Notes under the pieces: model-generated
The model's database searches: none
Told to the model about the DNA's origin: nothing
Seen by the model: only the letters and a program-made list of their open reading frames with translations
Assembly: GCA_022495995.1 (NCBI GenBank)
Contig: JAFEMH010002098.1
Location: 62,001 to 126,000 of the forward strand
DNA from: Adenophora triphylla var. japonica
Taxonomy: Eukaryota; Streptophyta; Magnoliopsida; Asterales; Campanulaceae
Length of the DNA: 64,000 bases
Reading direction: 5' to 3'
Program-made: the position numbers and the translations under genes
Shown here: positions 10,091 through 20,787 of the stretch, piece after piece
How positions within the stretch are numbered: the first letter of the stretch is position 1
Layout of the letters: the number at the start of each line of letters is the position of its first letter

Positions 10091-10978
10091 CAATTTAGCA
10101 AAACAGGTTCTAGGATAGCTTATCCTAGAACTAGTTTCACACAAGAACAACTCTAGGTTTTCAGGGTGGAGGATAAATACTTTCTTTTTGAAAATAATTA
10201 GGGTTCCAACTTTTATTTTAACTAGAGAGCTTTATTAATTTTTATGGAGAACTAATTACTACTGTTTTGAATTTAATTATTGGAACCGTTCTGAATTTCA
10301 ATTGAGGTTAATTTCTTTTCATATCTTTTTGTCTTATTCATATTTTCTTCTATATTAACTGTTTGAATTGATTTCTAGGATTTTACAATTAGGCCAATTG
10401 TTGAATCTTGGTTATTGATTTATTGCTAGAATCCCCTAAGATTGTGTCAATTTAGGATTTCATAAGTAGCAACTTTATAGTCTATGCATGTGTCATGGTG
10501 GATTGTGAAGTAAGAGGAAATAGACAAGTATCTAATTGAAATAACATTAGAACGTGTTCTCGATCTCTTAATCTCTTAAATCGGTAATCAATTAATATTG
10601 TGAATCTAGACTGTGTCAGTTAGGTTTAAATATTGATTGGGGTTATATTAATGAGTGTGTCACTTCTATTAACTAATATCAAAGAAAGAGATAGAGATTG
10701 AAATACATCTCGTGATCGAGTGAATAGGGTAAAAGTGAAAAGAGTTAACGGGGAAAATAATTGATCCAAAGTGCTTGTCCTTAATTGTTTACAACTTAGT
10801 TTTTAATTCCCGTCTTAGGAATTTAATAATAATCAAGCAGACCCCCAATCTTGTCAAGTGACAATTGTGCAACAAATAACCATTCTTCAGTGGATCGACC
10901 CTGGACTTGTCTTTGTTACAGTTTTGTAGCCGAGTCTTGATAAGTAATTTGTAGGCGTGCGACTTTAGCCTATCACTG
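10091..10978 (+). mobile_element. Possible Athila-like LTR fragment
   Basis: The layout fits the promoter half and the R-U5 part of a Ty3/gypsy LTR: GGATAAATAC (a TATA candidate near 10170), AGGGTTCC, a long T-rich leader, then GTGGATCGACCCTGGACTTG and an end at CTATCA. The following CTGGCCCCC could be a decayed primer site. No duplication or partner LTR was found. A perfect 11-bp stem (GTTCTAGGATA, loop GCT) lies at about 10107-10131. Confidence 0.4.
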
Positions 10979-11574
10979 GCCCCCAATTTTGATTTTTTGC
11001 TTTGGATAGTCAGGATTGATGATTATTTCTTCTAGCTCATCTACAGGCTCCATTTCTAAACCGTCTCAAAACTCCAGAAATTCAATGATTATTTTTCTAA
11101 GTCTCCTACCTTCATCACTATTCATGTTAATCCAGCCTAAATCTTTCCAGATATCAAAAGACCAGAAACCATGAAAAAATAAAAACTATTCCTACTAAAA
11201 GTTTAAACTTTTAGATCAAAACAAGCTACTCGTATGTCATAATAGGAAAAATTAAAAATCCCTTTCTTCTCCCAGCAACCCAACCAAACATCTCTTCATC
11301 CACCACTCTAGCTCCTCCCACACCGCCCTATCTTTCTACCTACCCATCAACCACAACCCCATCCCTCCCACCCATAATGCATAAATCCAAATCATCAATC
11401 AATAAACCAGTGAATATAACTTAAAATACAAAAATGTTCATGAATGCAAAAGGTTTGATGTCGTACTTATCATCAATAAAACAAACTAATTAGAATCAAT
11501 ACAAAAGCTCCTAAGACAAATTTAATTATAAATATTATTCAAGGATGGCACAAAAACCTGACCACGCGATTTTA
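10979..11574. other. No gene seen
   Basis: Low-complexity and C/T-rich stretches without a credible frame. Probably internal remains of the preceding LTR element. Confidence 0.35.
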
Positions 11575-12456
11575 TGATTGGTGATCTTGGAATGTGAGGT
11601 CAAGGTGTGAATACCCCGATGCGATGCCACAAACGCACGGGAAGTTTGACATGGATTTAGAGCTTGGACGAGAATACTCATAGCGTAATAACTCTTTGCC
11701 GTTGAAAGAGAGCCTCTACTCCGTTTGATTTAAGGTTCAATCTTTGAAAAACGCATGTAATGCATGTTCGGATGTCAAGCCACGAGAGGGGAAGATGATA
11801 ATGAGAGCACCCCTCACCCAACCGAAGTTGGTCTTCCGTAATTAAAAGTGAACGGAATAAAAATGACGGGTCAGACCCAACGAATGAAGCCCACTCTTTC
11901 GGTCACCAATCTGCTCTATTATTGAATGGGCCGGCCAATTGCCACACTGCCAACGGCCCAGCATCGATCAGTCGACCTAGCTCATTGTCCGATCCTACGT
12001 GGTCTCGACCTAGCTTTGTCCGACATACGATCATATACTTGTGCAATTCATATTAAGCCAAGTCACAAAGTCAGGCCGCCCTTGACTATTCCGTCGACCT
12101 CGATCTACTAACATGTGCGCCAATCCACGTCGTTATTTATAACCGTCTCATACTTTCTCGGAGTCAGTTACGCCAAGATTATCTCCGTGATCTGAGGAAT
12201 TCAACGTGATCCTACATCAACGCTATAAATACCCTACATCATCCAACGTGAACGGGTAATGTCTTATTTGTTATTTGAGTAATTAAATTATTAAATTAAG
12301 TTTATAAGCTTAATACACATTATCTCATCATCACACCAGATGGTCTTAGTCGGAGGCCAACCCGGCTAGTCGTGTGTTCGGGGTTTCAGGTCTATTAGCT
12401 GGAGATCAACCTAATTGCTGGACTGAGGCTGATCTGAACCGTTTCCTGCATCATCA
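11575..12456 (+). mobile_element. Ty3/gypsy 5' LTR (left edge uncertain)
   Basis: The right edge GCATCATCA is followed by GTTTGGTTCCATTGCCGGGAACG, the primer-site region typical of plant gypsy elements. CTATAAATAC at 12223-12232 is a good TATA box about 230 bp before the LTR end. The start is set at TGATTGG because it mirrors the ATCA end, but no duplication supports it. Confidence 0.5.
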
Positions 12457-12518
12457 GTTTGGTTCCATTGCCGGGAACGATAGACGCTAGACCTTAAAAC
12501 TCTATTCAAATCACAAGC

Positions 12519-13811
12519 ATGGTTTCCGACGGAACATTGGGGAAGGCACTGGAAATAGGAAAGCAAATCTGCCTCCTCTCCCACCACGCAATCCCCCAGG
12601 AGGGCCACTCGTTCCAATAGTGTGGCTGACGGTGAAGGTCTGCAAGATGGCCAAAGGCAGAAAAGGCCTATGCCTGATCAAGGGGCGAACCAGCAAGTAA
12701 AGAGGATCCAAAAGGGTCAAACAGTTGCATGCGACATCCCAGGTCCGTCAACTACTCACCCTAGTAGGAAGGAAATTCTGCTGAAGCGAGCTAAGATCCT
12801 GCAAAGCTTGCTCGATGTGCAAGACGAGCTGTTGGAGATGCCTGAGTCTCCCCCACAAGGATGATAGGAGATCACAGAGAGTAGCACCATCCATCACTTC
12901 CCACAGACGGACTAACGGAGGTCCTAGACCGTCTGGTGAACAACCGAGGATCGAGATGCCTCATCCCTCCCATATTTACATAGACCCTACTGGCGACCTA
13001 AGGGATAGGCTCAACCAGCAGAGGGAACAAGAGGCTGACTCAGCTCAGAGAAGGCGGCTCGAAGCTGATAGGGCTCGACGTAGGTCGCCCTCAAGGGGAG
13101 AAAGGTCGCTGTCCCGTCGGGAAAGGAGAGAGGTGACACCCCCACGGAATGAACGACAGCAGACCCTTTCTAGAAGGGAGCCCCATAGGGAAGAAAGACA
13201 GAAGTCTAATTTTGTCTCCCGTCAAAGAAGTGACCTGGATGTTATGGAGTTTCTCAATTTGAAAAGAAGGTTGGATAACATGGAGGCGGATAGGAAGGAA
13301 ACTGATGGGAAGGTCGAACGTAACTACAGTACTCTTCGGCCATTGTCCCAGGATTTGCTCGACCAAAGGCCTCCCGTGGGTTTCAAATTGCCCACATTAA
13401 ACAAGTATTCAGGCGCGATCAACGTCTTGAATCATATGCAGCATTTCGAGGCCACAATGTGCTTGGTCTCCTCTGAGGACGACATACTATGCAAGGCACT
13501 CACCAGTACCTTCACAGGTACAGCACTAATTTGGTTTTGTGGCTTGACTACCAGTTGCATCACCTCATGGGAGTATATGAGGAAAAAAATCTTGGATAGA
13601 TTCTCTACAGCTGGGGCCCGCAAGAAGACGGTCACCGACCTAAATAACAGTGTTCTAAAAGACCCCGCCTAGGCGCTAGGCCCCTCTCCAATGCCTAGTT
13701 CTAAGACCCGCCTAGGTCCCGACTAATCCCGACTAGTCCCCGCCTAGCATCCGTCTAGCACTTTTTAGAACCTTGCTAAATAATATGACTCAAGGTAAGA
13801 CAGAAAGTATA
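12519..13811 (+). pseudogene. Ty3/gypsy gag pseudogene
   Basis: Gag builds the particle of the retroelement. The first ATG after the primer site is at 12519. The frame breaks several times: the stretch at 12622-12864 continues in another frame at 12815-13672. The capsid core is clear in the second part: PVGFKLPTLNKYSG, GTALIWFCGLTTSCITSWEY, KKILDRFSTAGARKKTVTDLNN. The family usually continues with a LTQGKNESLREY-type motif. Here a hAT MITE cuts in right after LNN, and MTQGKTES resumes after it before a stop. No nucleocapsid or pol follows. The Arg/Ser-rich middle (about 13000-13200) is typical of this gag type. Confidence 0.85.
13648..13775. mobile_element. hAT MITE in gag, 128 bp
   Basis: It starts CAGTGTTCTAAAAG and ends CTTTTTAGAACCTTG, with a perfect 8-bp duplication CTAAATAA (13640-13647, 13776-13783). 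Its GC-rich interior with CGCCTAGGCG palindromes is typical of this hAT family. Removing it restores the gag frame across the junction. Confidence 0.9.
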
Positions 13812-13817
13812 TGAGGA

Positions 13818-14046
13818 AAAAATCCTTGTCCCCAAGTAATGCTATTTATATATACTATATATAAAAAAAATTCCCTAAACGTTTTTTTACCAAAAAAATT
13901 TCACTATACATTTTATTATAGTAAAATTTAATGTTTAGAAAATGGACAACAAAAATATTTATGCAATTTTATCATTAAAATGTATAAAAACACAAATTTT
14001 CATAATATCCTTAAAATGAGATTTGAACATTTATTCATTTAGGAAG
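13818..14046. mobile_element. Decayed Stowaway-like MITE
   Basis: The stretch AATGTTTAGAAAATGGACAA, followed by AAAATATTTATGCAATTTT and AAAATGTATAAAAAC, closely matches the interior of the better preserved copy at 63098-63358. The ends have lost most of the consensus. Confidence 0.55.
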
Positions 14047-14444
14047 TAAATTTTTTATTAGGGCTAACTGCAATTTAGGGTATGAGCTTGAGGGGAGGGG
14101 GAAGGGGGCAATGTGTAAAATTTTCGCCGATTAAGGGGTTTTGACATAATTCGTTAGAAAAGTCGATTAAGTTACATTTAATTTAAGTTTTAATTTAAGG
14201 GAGATAAATGAAATTTCCTAAATAAGAGGATTGAAATAGATAAAAATGAATAACACCTTTTTAATTTTTATATTAGTAATATAAAATAAGACATTAATTT
14301 TTTCTAAATGTATAATTTTATAATTTTGACTATTTAAATTGGATAAAATTTATTTTAAAATATACACTAATCACATGATAAATAAATAAATTATTAAAAT
14401 GCAAAAAAAATATTTTTTACACAAAAAAAAAAATCACCATAGTC

Positions 14445-14860
14445 ATGTCTGTGTACAGGTTCATCTCCCCAACTCCAAATTTCCCCTCTTTCTTCATCTT
14501 CCATAACCACCCCCTCCCATTCATTAGTCACCACCATCGTGCCACCGCAACTATCACACCACACCGCGCACCACCACCACTCATCACCCACCCACCCCCA
14601 ACTCCGAATTTCCCCTCTTTCTTCATCTTCCATAACCATTTCTTCCCATTTATCAGTCACCACGTACAACCACCATCGTGCCACTGCAACCACATCACCA
14701 CCAACACCCATCACCCACCCACCTCCGACAGCCTCCTCCTTCCCTCCCCTCATCCCTCCTTCCCCAACCAACACCCACCCCCATCACCCATCCACCACTT
14801 GCCTTAATCCGCTCTATCCCTCGTATTCTTCCCCCTTTTTCAGATCACTTTAATTTTTGA
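14445..14860. repeat. C/T-rich stretch with an internal tandem copy
   Basis: A block of about 130 bp containing TTTCCCCTCTTTCTTCATCT and ACCACCATCGTGCCAC appears twice. Pro/His/Ser-rich frames on both strands follow from the composition and are not genes. Confidence 0.6.
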
Positions 14861-14951
14861 ATTCAACATTTCCACAACCACCGTTTTACTTGCCTTGTCA
14901 TTTAATTAGTGTACCAATGACCACTATCGACGCCATCCCTGTAGTTACAAT

Positions 14952-15652
14952 CAGGGGCGGATTCAGTTGTGCGCCAGGAAGGGCAACTGATGCACCTGAG
15001 TTTTTCAAAAAAAAATTAGCGAGTATTTATGTAAAAAACAAAAAACTATAGGGATGCAAACTGTTATTTGAGAGTGAATTTATTGGATTTTCTGATGGGA
15101 TTAGGGGTAGGACGATAATCTGAGAGGGGATGGTGTGGGGAGAGCAGTGGTGGCCATGGGAGTGGGGCTAAGATGAAGAAGGAAGAAAGAAGGAGGTAGA
15201 CGAAGATGTGGCCCACATCATGTGGGTATTTTTTTTTTTTTTTGGGATGAAATTGATTTAGGTTGGAATCTGGGAAATGGGGGTTTCTTAGGAGGAGAGT
15301 TAATTAGCAAATAAACATTTTAATCTTAGGCCCCTCAATATTTGTGCGAATTATTTTTAGATTTTTTATTTTGATAGTATTCACTTTTACCCTTTTTAGT
15401 TTTCACATCAGCAAATTTTGACCAAGTCAGTGCTAACTCATCAATTTTATGACGTTAGCATGCCACATAGGCAGATTTAACGACAATTTGGACGAAAATG
15501 AGACGGAATGGTAAAAAATTTATCTTGCATTTTTTTTATAAAAAGGATACATACTATTTGTATTTATAAAAATGATGCATATTATTTTATCTTGCAATTT
15601 TTTTTATATTAAATTTTGTACACCCTGACTCTAAATCCTAGATACGCCTCTG
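14952..15652. mobile_element. hAT element, non-autonomous, 701 bp
   Basis: It starts CAGGGGCGGATTCAG and ends CTAGATACGCCTCTG (inverted CAGAGGCGTATCTAG), with a perfect 8-bp duplication GTTACAAT (14944-14951, 15653-15660). No transposase frame. Confidence 0.85.
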
Positions 15653-15840
15653 GTTACAATGGAAGAATAACGATGACCTTAAGAAAGAGGGCTTAGGGAT
15701 GAAGTAGATGAGTGAGAATGGCTATGATTTTTGAAGGAAATATGAGGAGGGGGAGTCAGATGGATAGGAACCTGGTGGCGGTGGCAGAGAGATGAGGCTG
15801 AGGAAGGGAGACGGAATGTGAGTGTGTGTGTGGGTGTGTG

Positions 15841-15845
<5 letters not shown>

Positions 15846-15894
<49 letters not shown>
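15846..15894. repeat. (GA)n microsatellite
   Basis: About 24 uninterrupted GA units. Confidence 0.95.
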
Positions 15895-15899
<5 letters not shown>

Positions 15900-16130
15900 A
15901 TATCAGATCCACAATTTGTGAAGTTTTAGGTTCGGTTCAAATGGTATTTTTAAGCCCTTTTATATTTCATAATTTACGCTAAGCCCATTAATATCTAATA
16001 TCAATTACAATATCTTTCAACCCGTTCATCACATGAGATATAACTGACTTTTCTAACGAATTCCGAAAAAAAACTCTTAATTAATTGGCAAAAAAAAATT
16101 ACACATTAGGCCCAGATGTGGCAAAAAATA

Positions 16131-16365
16131 TACTCCCTCCGTCCAGTTACATACTTCACACTTTCTATTTTGGGCGTCCAATTGCATACTTCACACTTTG
16201 TCTCCTACATTATTTTAATACTCACAACACCATTATAATTTACTATTCCCTCCACTCATTCTCTCTCCTATTTTACTTTTACACTCACAACATTATATCA
16301 TTATTTTTTTCCTTAATCCACGCGTGAACAGTAACTGTGAAGTATTAACTTGGACGGAGGGAGTA
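16131..16365. mobile_element. Stowaway MITE
   Basis: The ends TACTCCCTCCGTCCAGTTA and, inverted, TACTCCCTCCGTCCAAGTTA with TA borders. It is separated from the next Stowaway by only eight TA-rich bases. Confidence 0.9.
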
Positions 16366-16373
16366 TATATATA

Positions 16374-16659
16374 TACTCCCTCCATCCCATTTATAACTTT
16401 ACCCTTTTGAGCATGACATGCAAATTAAGAAAAAAGGTTAGTGTAGAAAGTGTTTGAGTATAAAAGTAAAATAGGAGAGAGAATGAGTGGAGGGAATAGT
16501 AAAGTTGATTGGTGTTGTGAGTATAAAAGTAAAGTAGGAGAGAGAATTAGTGGGTGAAATAGTAAAAAAAAAATTGTCATTTTGGAAAAAGTGAAGCTTT
16601 TAATGGGACCCCCGTTTTGGCAAAAGATGAAGCTTCAAATGGTTCGAAGGAAGGGAGTA
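16374..16659. mobile_element. Stowaway MITE
   Basis: It starts TACTCCCTCCATCCCATTT and ends AAGGAAGGGAGTA. The interior AGGAGAGAGAATGAGTGG is the complement of the usual Stowaway stretch and occurs twice, so the element has an internal tandem duplication. Confidence 0.85.
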
Positions 16660-16917
16660 TATATATATTGTGATACCCGTATAAAAGACCCTCTCTAGTT
16701 CAGACCATAAATTGTAATTAGCCCTTCTTTTTATGGCCCATAAATTGTGTCATAGTACATAAAGGCCCAACCATCGTTTCCTTGATGAAATCTCAGATAT
16801 TCAGACATTCATCTACTGTTCTAACCTAGTCCAATAATAATCTGAATTTGGTTACACTATCCAAATACAAGTATTGTTTATTTTCCATACATCGAATAGG
16901 ATTAGGACCAAATTCGC

Positions 16918-16929
16918 TTTATATAAACC
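16918..16929 (+). promoter_or_regulatory. TATA box of the Cys-repeat protein gene
   Basis: TTTATATAAACC lies 67 bases before ATG 16996. That predicts a start near 16950-16960 and a short leader. Confidence 0.6.
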
Positions 16930-16995
16930 TGAAAAAAATGAAAAGTTAATACAACTAATTTTGCAGTAATTTTATTATACCTTTAAGAATTCTCG

Positions 16996-17460
16996 ATGAC
17001 ACAACAAGACAACGTTGTCCCGCCTGTGGGTGATTCAACTTCCAGCAGCAGTTCTTCAGGTAATTCAACTTCCAGCAGCAGTTCTTCAATCATCAAAGTA
17101 CAACATTCCAGTTCAAGTGCAGATGGAGAAGACGTTCGTACTTGTTTGCCTTCCAAAGTCGAAAGATTTCGCTGTTACTATCAATTTGATGGAATGAAAA
17201 TAGAAACTTGTGTGGAGGAGCTGATCAAAGGGGTTCCATGTAACCAATGCTATTATTGTGTTTCTAAGCTCCGGAAATCATCAAAGCTAAATCTGCACTA
17301 TAGAGAAGAAGGAAAATTTAGTTGTCCGAGGGAGAGGATCAAAGGGGTTCCGTGTAACATATGTTTTAATTGTGTTCCTAAGTTTTCGGCAATCCTCAAA
17401 AGCCAAAGCTGCACGATTAATATGAAGGAGAAAGAAAAACTAGTTGTCCGAGGGAGCTAA
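16996..17460 (+). CDS. Small Ser-rich, Cys-repeat protein, function unknown
   Basis: I do not recognise a family. The 154-residue product has a Ser-rich N-terminus (about residues 12-42, with a duplicated NSTSSSSS block). It then has a repeated motif: IKGVPCNQCYYCVSKL (about 76-91) and IKGVPCNICFNCVPKF (about 115-130), each preceded by a Cys-Pro/Val-Arg/Glu-Glu stretch. The paired CxxCxxC pattern could bind a metal, but this is not a known finger. A third, shorter unit (SCPRELICACHKCALERHG) follows in another frame, 17442-17516, so a frameshift near 17435 has probably cut the protein. A TATA box stands upstream. It lies convergent to the PPR gene. No signal peptide or membrane segment is visible. 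It could be a live lineage-specific gene or a young pseudogene. Confidence 0.55.
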   Translation: MTQQDNVVPPVGDSTSSSSSSGNSTSSSSSSIIKVQHSSSSADGEDVRTCLPSKVERFRCYYQFDGMKIETCVEELIKGVPCNQCYYCVSKLRKSSKLNLHYREEGKFSCPRERIKGVPCNICFNCVPKFSAILKSQSCTINMKEKEKLVVRGS

Positions 17461-17516
17461 TTTGTGCCTGTCACAAATGTGCATTGGAACGTCATGGGTT
17501 GTCTAAGAAAATCTAA
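17442..17516 (+). pseudogene. Out-of-frame third Cys-repeat unit
   Basis: Reading from 17442 gives SCPRELICACHKCALERHGLSKKI and a stop at 17514-17516. The DNA AGTTGTCCGAGGGAG is identical to the start of the second unit (about 17319), so this is a true repeat copy shifted out of the main frame. Confidence 0.55.
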
Positions 17517-17890
17517 AACTTCTCCATCAAAAAATCAAAAAAAAAATAATAATAATAAATAAATAAATCATCTTGTCCAAGAATATAATGTTTCGAGATT
17601 GCTTGGGAGAAGTGCTCAAAGAGTCATCCTCAACTATCCAAGGAGTTAGCAATCAAGCTCATTGAGCAAGTGGATTCAACAACGTACTCATCAAGCCAGG
17701 GCGATCATTGAAGACCGTAGAATGCTAATTAGTTCGGGCATAAATTCAGTCGAGTCTCGTTAGAAACTCAGAGTTCCGCTTCTTTTTTTTTTAATTCTTT
17801 TTATTTAGGATGTAGTTTGGTTGTTGTGTTACCTTCGATTGTCCGATTTGTTCATGATTAAGAACAAAAAAGGACATTCATTTTAATACG

Positions 17891-18020
17891 GATGGAGTAG
17901 TAAATAAACAAAATATGCTTTATTTTATTTTCTGTTTCCCTTTTATAGAAGTCTTGATGGAGTAGTAAATAAAAAAAATATGCTTTATTTTATTTTCTGT
18001 TTCCCTTTTATAGAAGTCTT
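17891..18020. repeat. 65-bp perfect-length tandem duplication
   Basis: The 65 bases from GATGGAGTAGTAAATAAA to TATAGAAGTCTT occur twice head to tail (17891-17955, 17956-18020) with almost no differences, so the duplication is recent. It lies between the convergent 3' ends of two genes. Confidence 0.9.
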
Positions 18021-18330
18021 GTTCGACTTTAATAATTCAATTTGTATACATTTGATGATTGAAAAGTGATACAATTTTGTATACAAGTGCATTCCAATAA
18101 TTCAAAAACAAATTTAAACGATGAATATCTAACCTGATGGGGACTTAATGGCTCCTCAGAAGTAGCTAATAGGCAAAATCCATAGGCAACAAGGGTCGTC
18201 AAGCGCAATGCACACGATCTTGTTCAATTTTTGTTTCAAAATCTTCTTCACCGCTAACCGATAATGGCATCAATAATGACCACGGTGAAGAAATAGCCAT
18301 CATAGCAAATGGCCCAGAACACTTGGACAG
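18021..18330. other. 3' intergenic stretch after the PPR gene
   Basis: No gene. It would hold the 3' UTR of the minus-strand PPR gene. Confidence 0.5.
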
Positions 18331-20169
18331 TCATCTCTTTTGTTGGCGCTTTGATGTTTTACTACAACCATCAACTAAGGAGACATAAGAAGCATAATCA
18401 AGAACAAGGCCTTTCTCACTTTGCAATTTTTCAAAATTCTCTGGATTTCCAAACTTACAATGCCCTTCCAAGAGGATATTGTATGTAATGTCATCCGGAC
18501 CCACACCTAAATTAATCATTGAATCCAAGAGCATTCTAGCATTTCTCATTTGCCCATGCTTGCACAAACCGTTCATAACCACATTATACGTTACAATTCC
18601 AGGCACATGACCACCATTACGCATCTCCTGGAGCAACTTCAAACCCATCTTAACATCTCCGTTTTTACAAAATCCATCAATAACCATAGTGTAAGTTGCA
18701 TCATCGGGTTTCAAACCTGCTTTCAACATTTCCCTCAGAGAAGCCTCGGCTTCAATAACCCGCCGTTCTCTACAAAAGCCAGAAATAATGGCCGTGTAAG
18801 CCACATTATCAAGCTCAATCCCTTCCCGCATAATTCTCCTTCTAATCTCGAGGGCTTCATCTAAATTCCCCTCCTTGCAATATCCATCTATAAGAGTAGT
18901 GTACGTAATTTTGTCAGCCTTCAACCCCTTCAAACTCATCTCATCAATAAGATTCCTAGCTTCAATTATACTCCCACTCTTACATAAAACGTTGATAAGT
19001 GTATTATACATTATCAAATCTGGTTTAACCCCTTTCATCAACATTCGTCTATACAATTCCATAGCCAAAGTAACTTTCCCATTTTTGCAAAATCCATTTA
19101 ACAAAGTAGTATAAATAACATCATTCGGAACCAATCCTTTGCTAGACATTTCATCAAACACCTGCTTAGCATCATCCATCCTACCATCTTTACACAACCC
19201 ATTGATCAAAGCACTGTAAGTATAAGCATCAGGAACAAGCCTATTCTCCTCCATAACCTTCTTCAACCTAAACCCCTCATCTAAATTACCCAATTTACAA
19301 TACCCATTTATCAAAGTATTATAACTAACAACCGTTGGCCTTAAACCCGACCTTGACATTTCATCAAACACCTTATTGGCTTCCTTAACTCTTCTCTCTT
19401 TACAAAATTTGTTCATCAAAATGTTGAAATTATACAAATTTGGAGGATACCCACATCCCAAAATCTCCAAATAGAAATCCCAGGCAACCACAGTAGGCGA
19501 ATTCAATTTCATCAACTGAGCAAGAACTTGATCACAAGATTGAATTGGGACACAAAGTTTATGCTTTTTAACCAACTTAATACATTGAATCGCATCGGAA
19601 GTAAACCCCAAATCAACAAAACAAAGTAATAAAGCCTCCAACACAAAAGAATTAAACCGAGAACTACCTCTACATTCAAGAAATGCTGTGAAAACTGAAG
19701 AAGCAGAGCCTCTTCCTTTCCGGGAAACAAGGAATTGGATTAAAGATTTGGCTTGCGGGAACATGTTGTGGGTGCAAAGGAATTGGATCATGGTGCAGTA
19801 GGATTGAAGGGTGTGGCGGAAGGAGGGTTGGGAAGAGAGCCATGTGAAGAAGGAGAAAAGTGATTCAGGGGAAAGAGATTGTGTGTTAGAATTGATTAGG
19901 TTGATTATGTGATTAGGGGTTAGGGAAGGGAGGAGTTTGAGGAGGGGTTTGGTCTGGGAGGTGGCTATGGCGTTGGAAAGGGTTGTGAGAATTGGGTCTG
20001 GATTATGGTGGTGGTGATGGTGGAGAGGCGGTGGTGAGGTGTACCACGGCGTGTCGGTGCTGGAAAGGAGGCGGTGGAGGTGGGGATGAAAGAGAATGCG
20101 GTGGTGGTGGAGGGTTCTTGAGATTTTGTGAGTAGCCATGGAAATGAGTAAACAGGTGGGCAGACTCAA
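18331..20169 (-). CDS. P-class pentatricopeptide repeat protein (At1g09680-like)
   Basis: PPR proteins bind organellar RNA base by base and act in RNA processing, stability or translation. This intronless 612-residue frame has about ten to eleven 35-residue P-type repeats from about residue 215 to 590, for example YNFNILMNKFCKERRVKEA, VSYNTLINGYCKLGNLDEG, YTYSALINGLCKDGRMDDA and ITYTTLIDGYCKEGNLDEA. There is no E, E+ or DYW tail, so RNA editing is not expected. The N-terminus (His-, Ser- and Arg-rich, few acidic residues) suits a mitochondrial transit peptide. Met1 or Met12 (MATHKISRTLHHH) could be the start; Met12 begins the more typical presequence. The length fits the Arabidopsis relative At1g09680. 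No lesion is seen. Two mini-Helitrons sit about 150 bp upstream. Confidence 0.93.
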   Translation of the reverse strand: MSLPTCLLISMATHKISRTLHHHRILFHPHLHRLLSSTDTPWYTSPPPLHHHHHHNPDPILTTLSNAIATSQTKPLLKLLPSLTPNHIINLINSNTQSLSPESLFSFFTWLSSQPSFRHTLQSYCTMIQFLCTHNMFPQAKSLIQFLVSRKGRGSASSVFTAFLECRGSSRFNSFVLEALLLCFVDLGFTSDAIQCIKLVKKHKLCVPIQSCDQVLAQLMKLNSPTVVAWDFYLEILGCGYPPNLYNFNILMNKFCKERRVKEANKVFDEMSRSGLRPTVVSYNTLINGYCKLGNLDEGFRLKKVMEENRLVPDAYTYSALINGLCKDGRMDDAKQVFDEMSSKGLVPNDVIYTTLLNGFCKNGKVTLAMELYRRMLMKGVKPDLIMYNTLINVLCKSGSIIEARNLIDEMSLKGLKADKITYTTLIDGYCKEGNLDEALEIRRRIMREGIELDNVAYTAIISGFCRERRVIEAEASLREMLKAGLKPDDATYTMVIDGFCKNGDVKMGLKLLQEMRNGGHVPGIVTYNVVMNGLCKHGQMRNARMLLDSMINLGVGPDDITYNILLEGHCKFGNPENFEKLQSEKGLVLDYASYVSLVDGCSKTSKRQQKR

Positions 20170-20320
20170 TTAGGAAGGATACGGATAATTACACTACTGA
20201 TCCCTGTATTATTTAAAATTCTTTTAGTAGCCCACAAATTTCCATTTTGCAGTATGTTGGAGCTAATTGAAGATTGATTGCTCTTCTTATTGGATTCTCT
20301 CTGTTATAGTCTATATTACA

Positions 20321-20531
20321 CTAGAATAAGTCCGTACTCGAGAACACGTTTATTTTTTATTTTTTATTTTTTTTAATTAAGCCCGTGTCCAATGACACTT
20401 TTTTTTTTAATTTAAATTTATTTTTTTAAGGGCAAAATGGGAAAGAGACAAAAAGTGAGGACAAAATGAAAAATTCGGCCGTTGGATCTATTCATTCAAC
20501 TGTAGCACACCACTACCATTTATACTATAGA
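20321..20531 (-). mobile_element. Mini-Helitron, 211 bp
   Basis: Read on the minus strand it starts TCTATAGTATAAATGG after an A and ends with a hairpin (CGTGTTCTCGAGTACGG type) and TTATTCTAG before a T. It is a partner of the copy at 20580-20787 in opposite orientation, and the same family as 27199-27368. Confidence 0.75.
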
Positions 20532-20579
20532 TTCATCACAGCTCAACTTGCATTAATATTGGATATGGAAATTAACGAA

Positions 20580-20787
20580 TCTATAGTATAAATGAGGGAA
20601 TGAGTAAACAGTTGAATGAATAGTTTCAATCGCCGAAATTCTCATTTTGCCCACACTATTTTGTCCCTTTCCCATTTGGCTCTTAAAAAAAATAATAAAT
20701 TTTTTTCAAATTAAAAAAAAATGTGTCGGACACGAGTTTAATTAAAAAAAATAAATAAACGTGTCCTCGGACACGGACTTATTCTAG
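20580..20787 (+). mobile_element. Mini-Helitron, 208 bp, inverted partner
   Basis: It starts TCTATAGTATAAATGAG after an A and ends with the hairpin CGTGTCCTCGGACACG, then GACTTATTCTAG before a T. It stands 5' end to 5' end with the element at 20321-20531 across a 48-bp spacer, so the whole stretch 20321-20787 can fold back on itself. Confidence 0.78.

Larger units (their letters stand above)
14061..16111. mobile_element. Possible long-TIR element (Mutator-like)
   Basis: The left border (GGGCTAACTGCAATTT and then AATTCGTTAGAAAAGTC) reappears inverted at the right border (about 16035-16111), an imperfect TIR of roughly 130 bases. Between them lie a C/T-rich duplicated stretch, a hAT MITE and a GA microsatellite. 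No duplication was found, so the limits are approximate. Confidence 0.4.

Noticed and set aside
10107..10136. Perfect 11-bp hairpin followed closely by CTAGT, as a Helitron end
   Set aside because: The gap between stem and CTAG is too short and the stem overlaps the CTAG-containing arm; no TC start was found.
14445..14860. Pro/His-rich frames as an extensin-like gene
   Set aside because: Three frames and both strands are open because of composition; no signal peptide or regular SPPPP motif.
15679..15912. Ser-Leu repeat frame on the minus strand
   Set aside because: Translation of the GA microsatellite.
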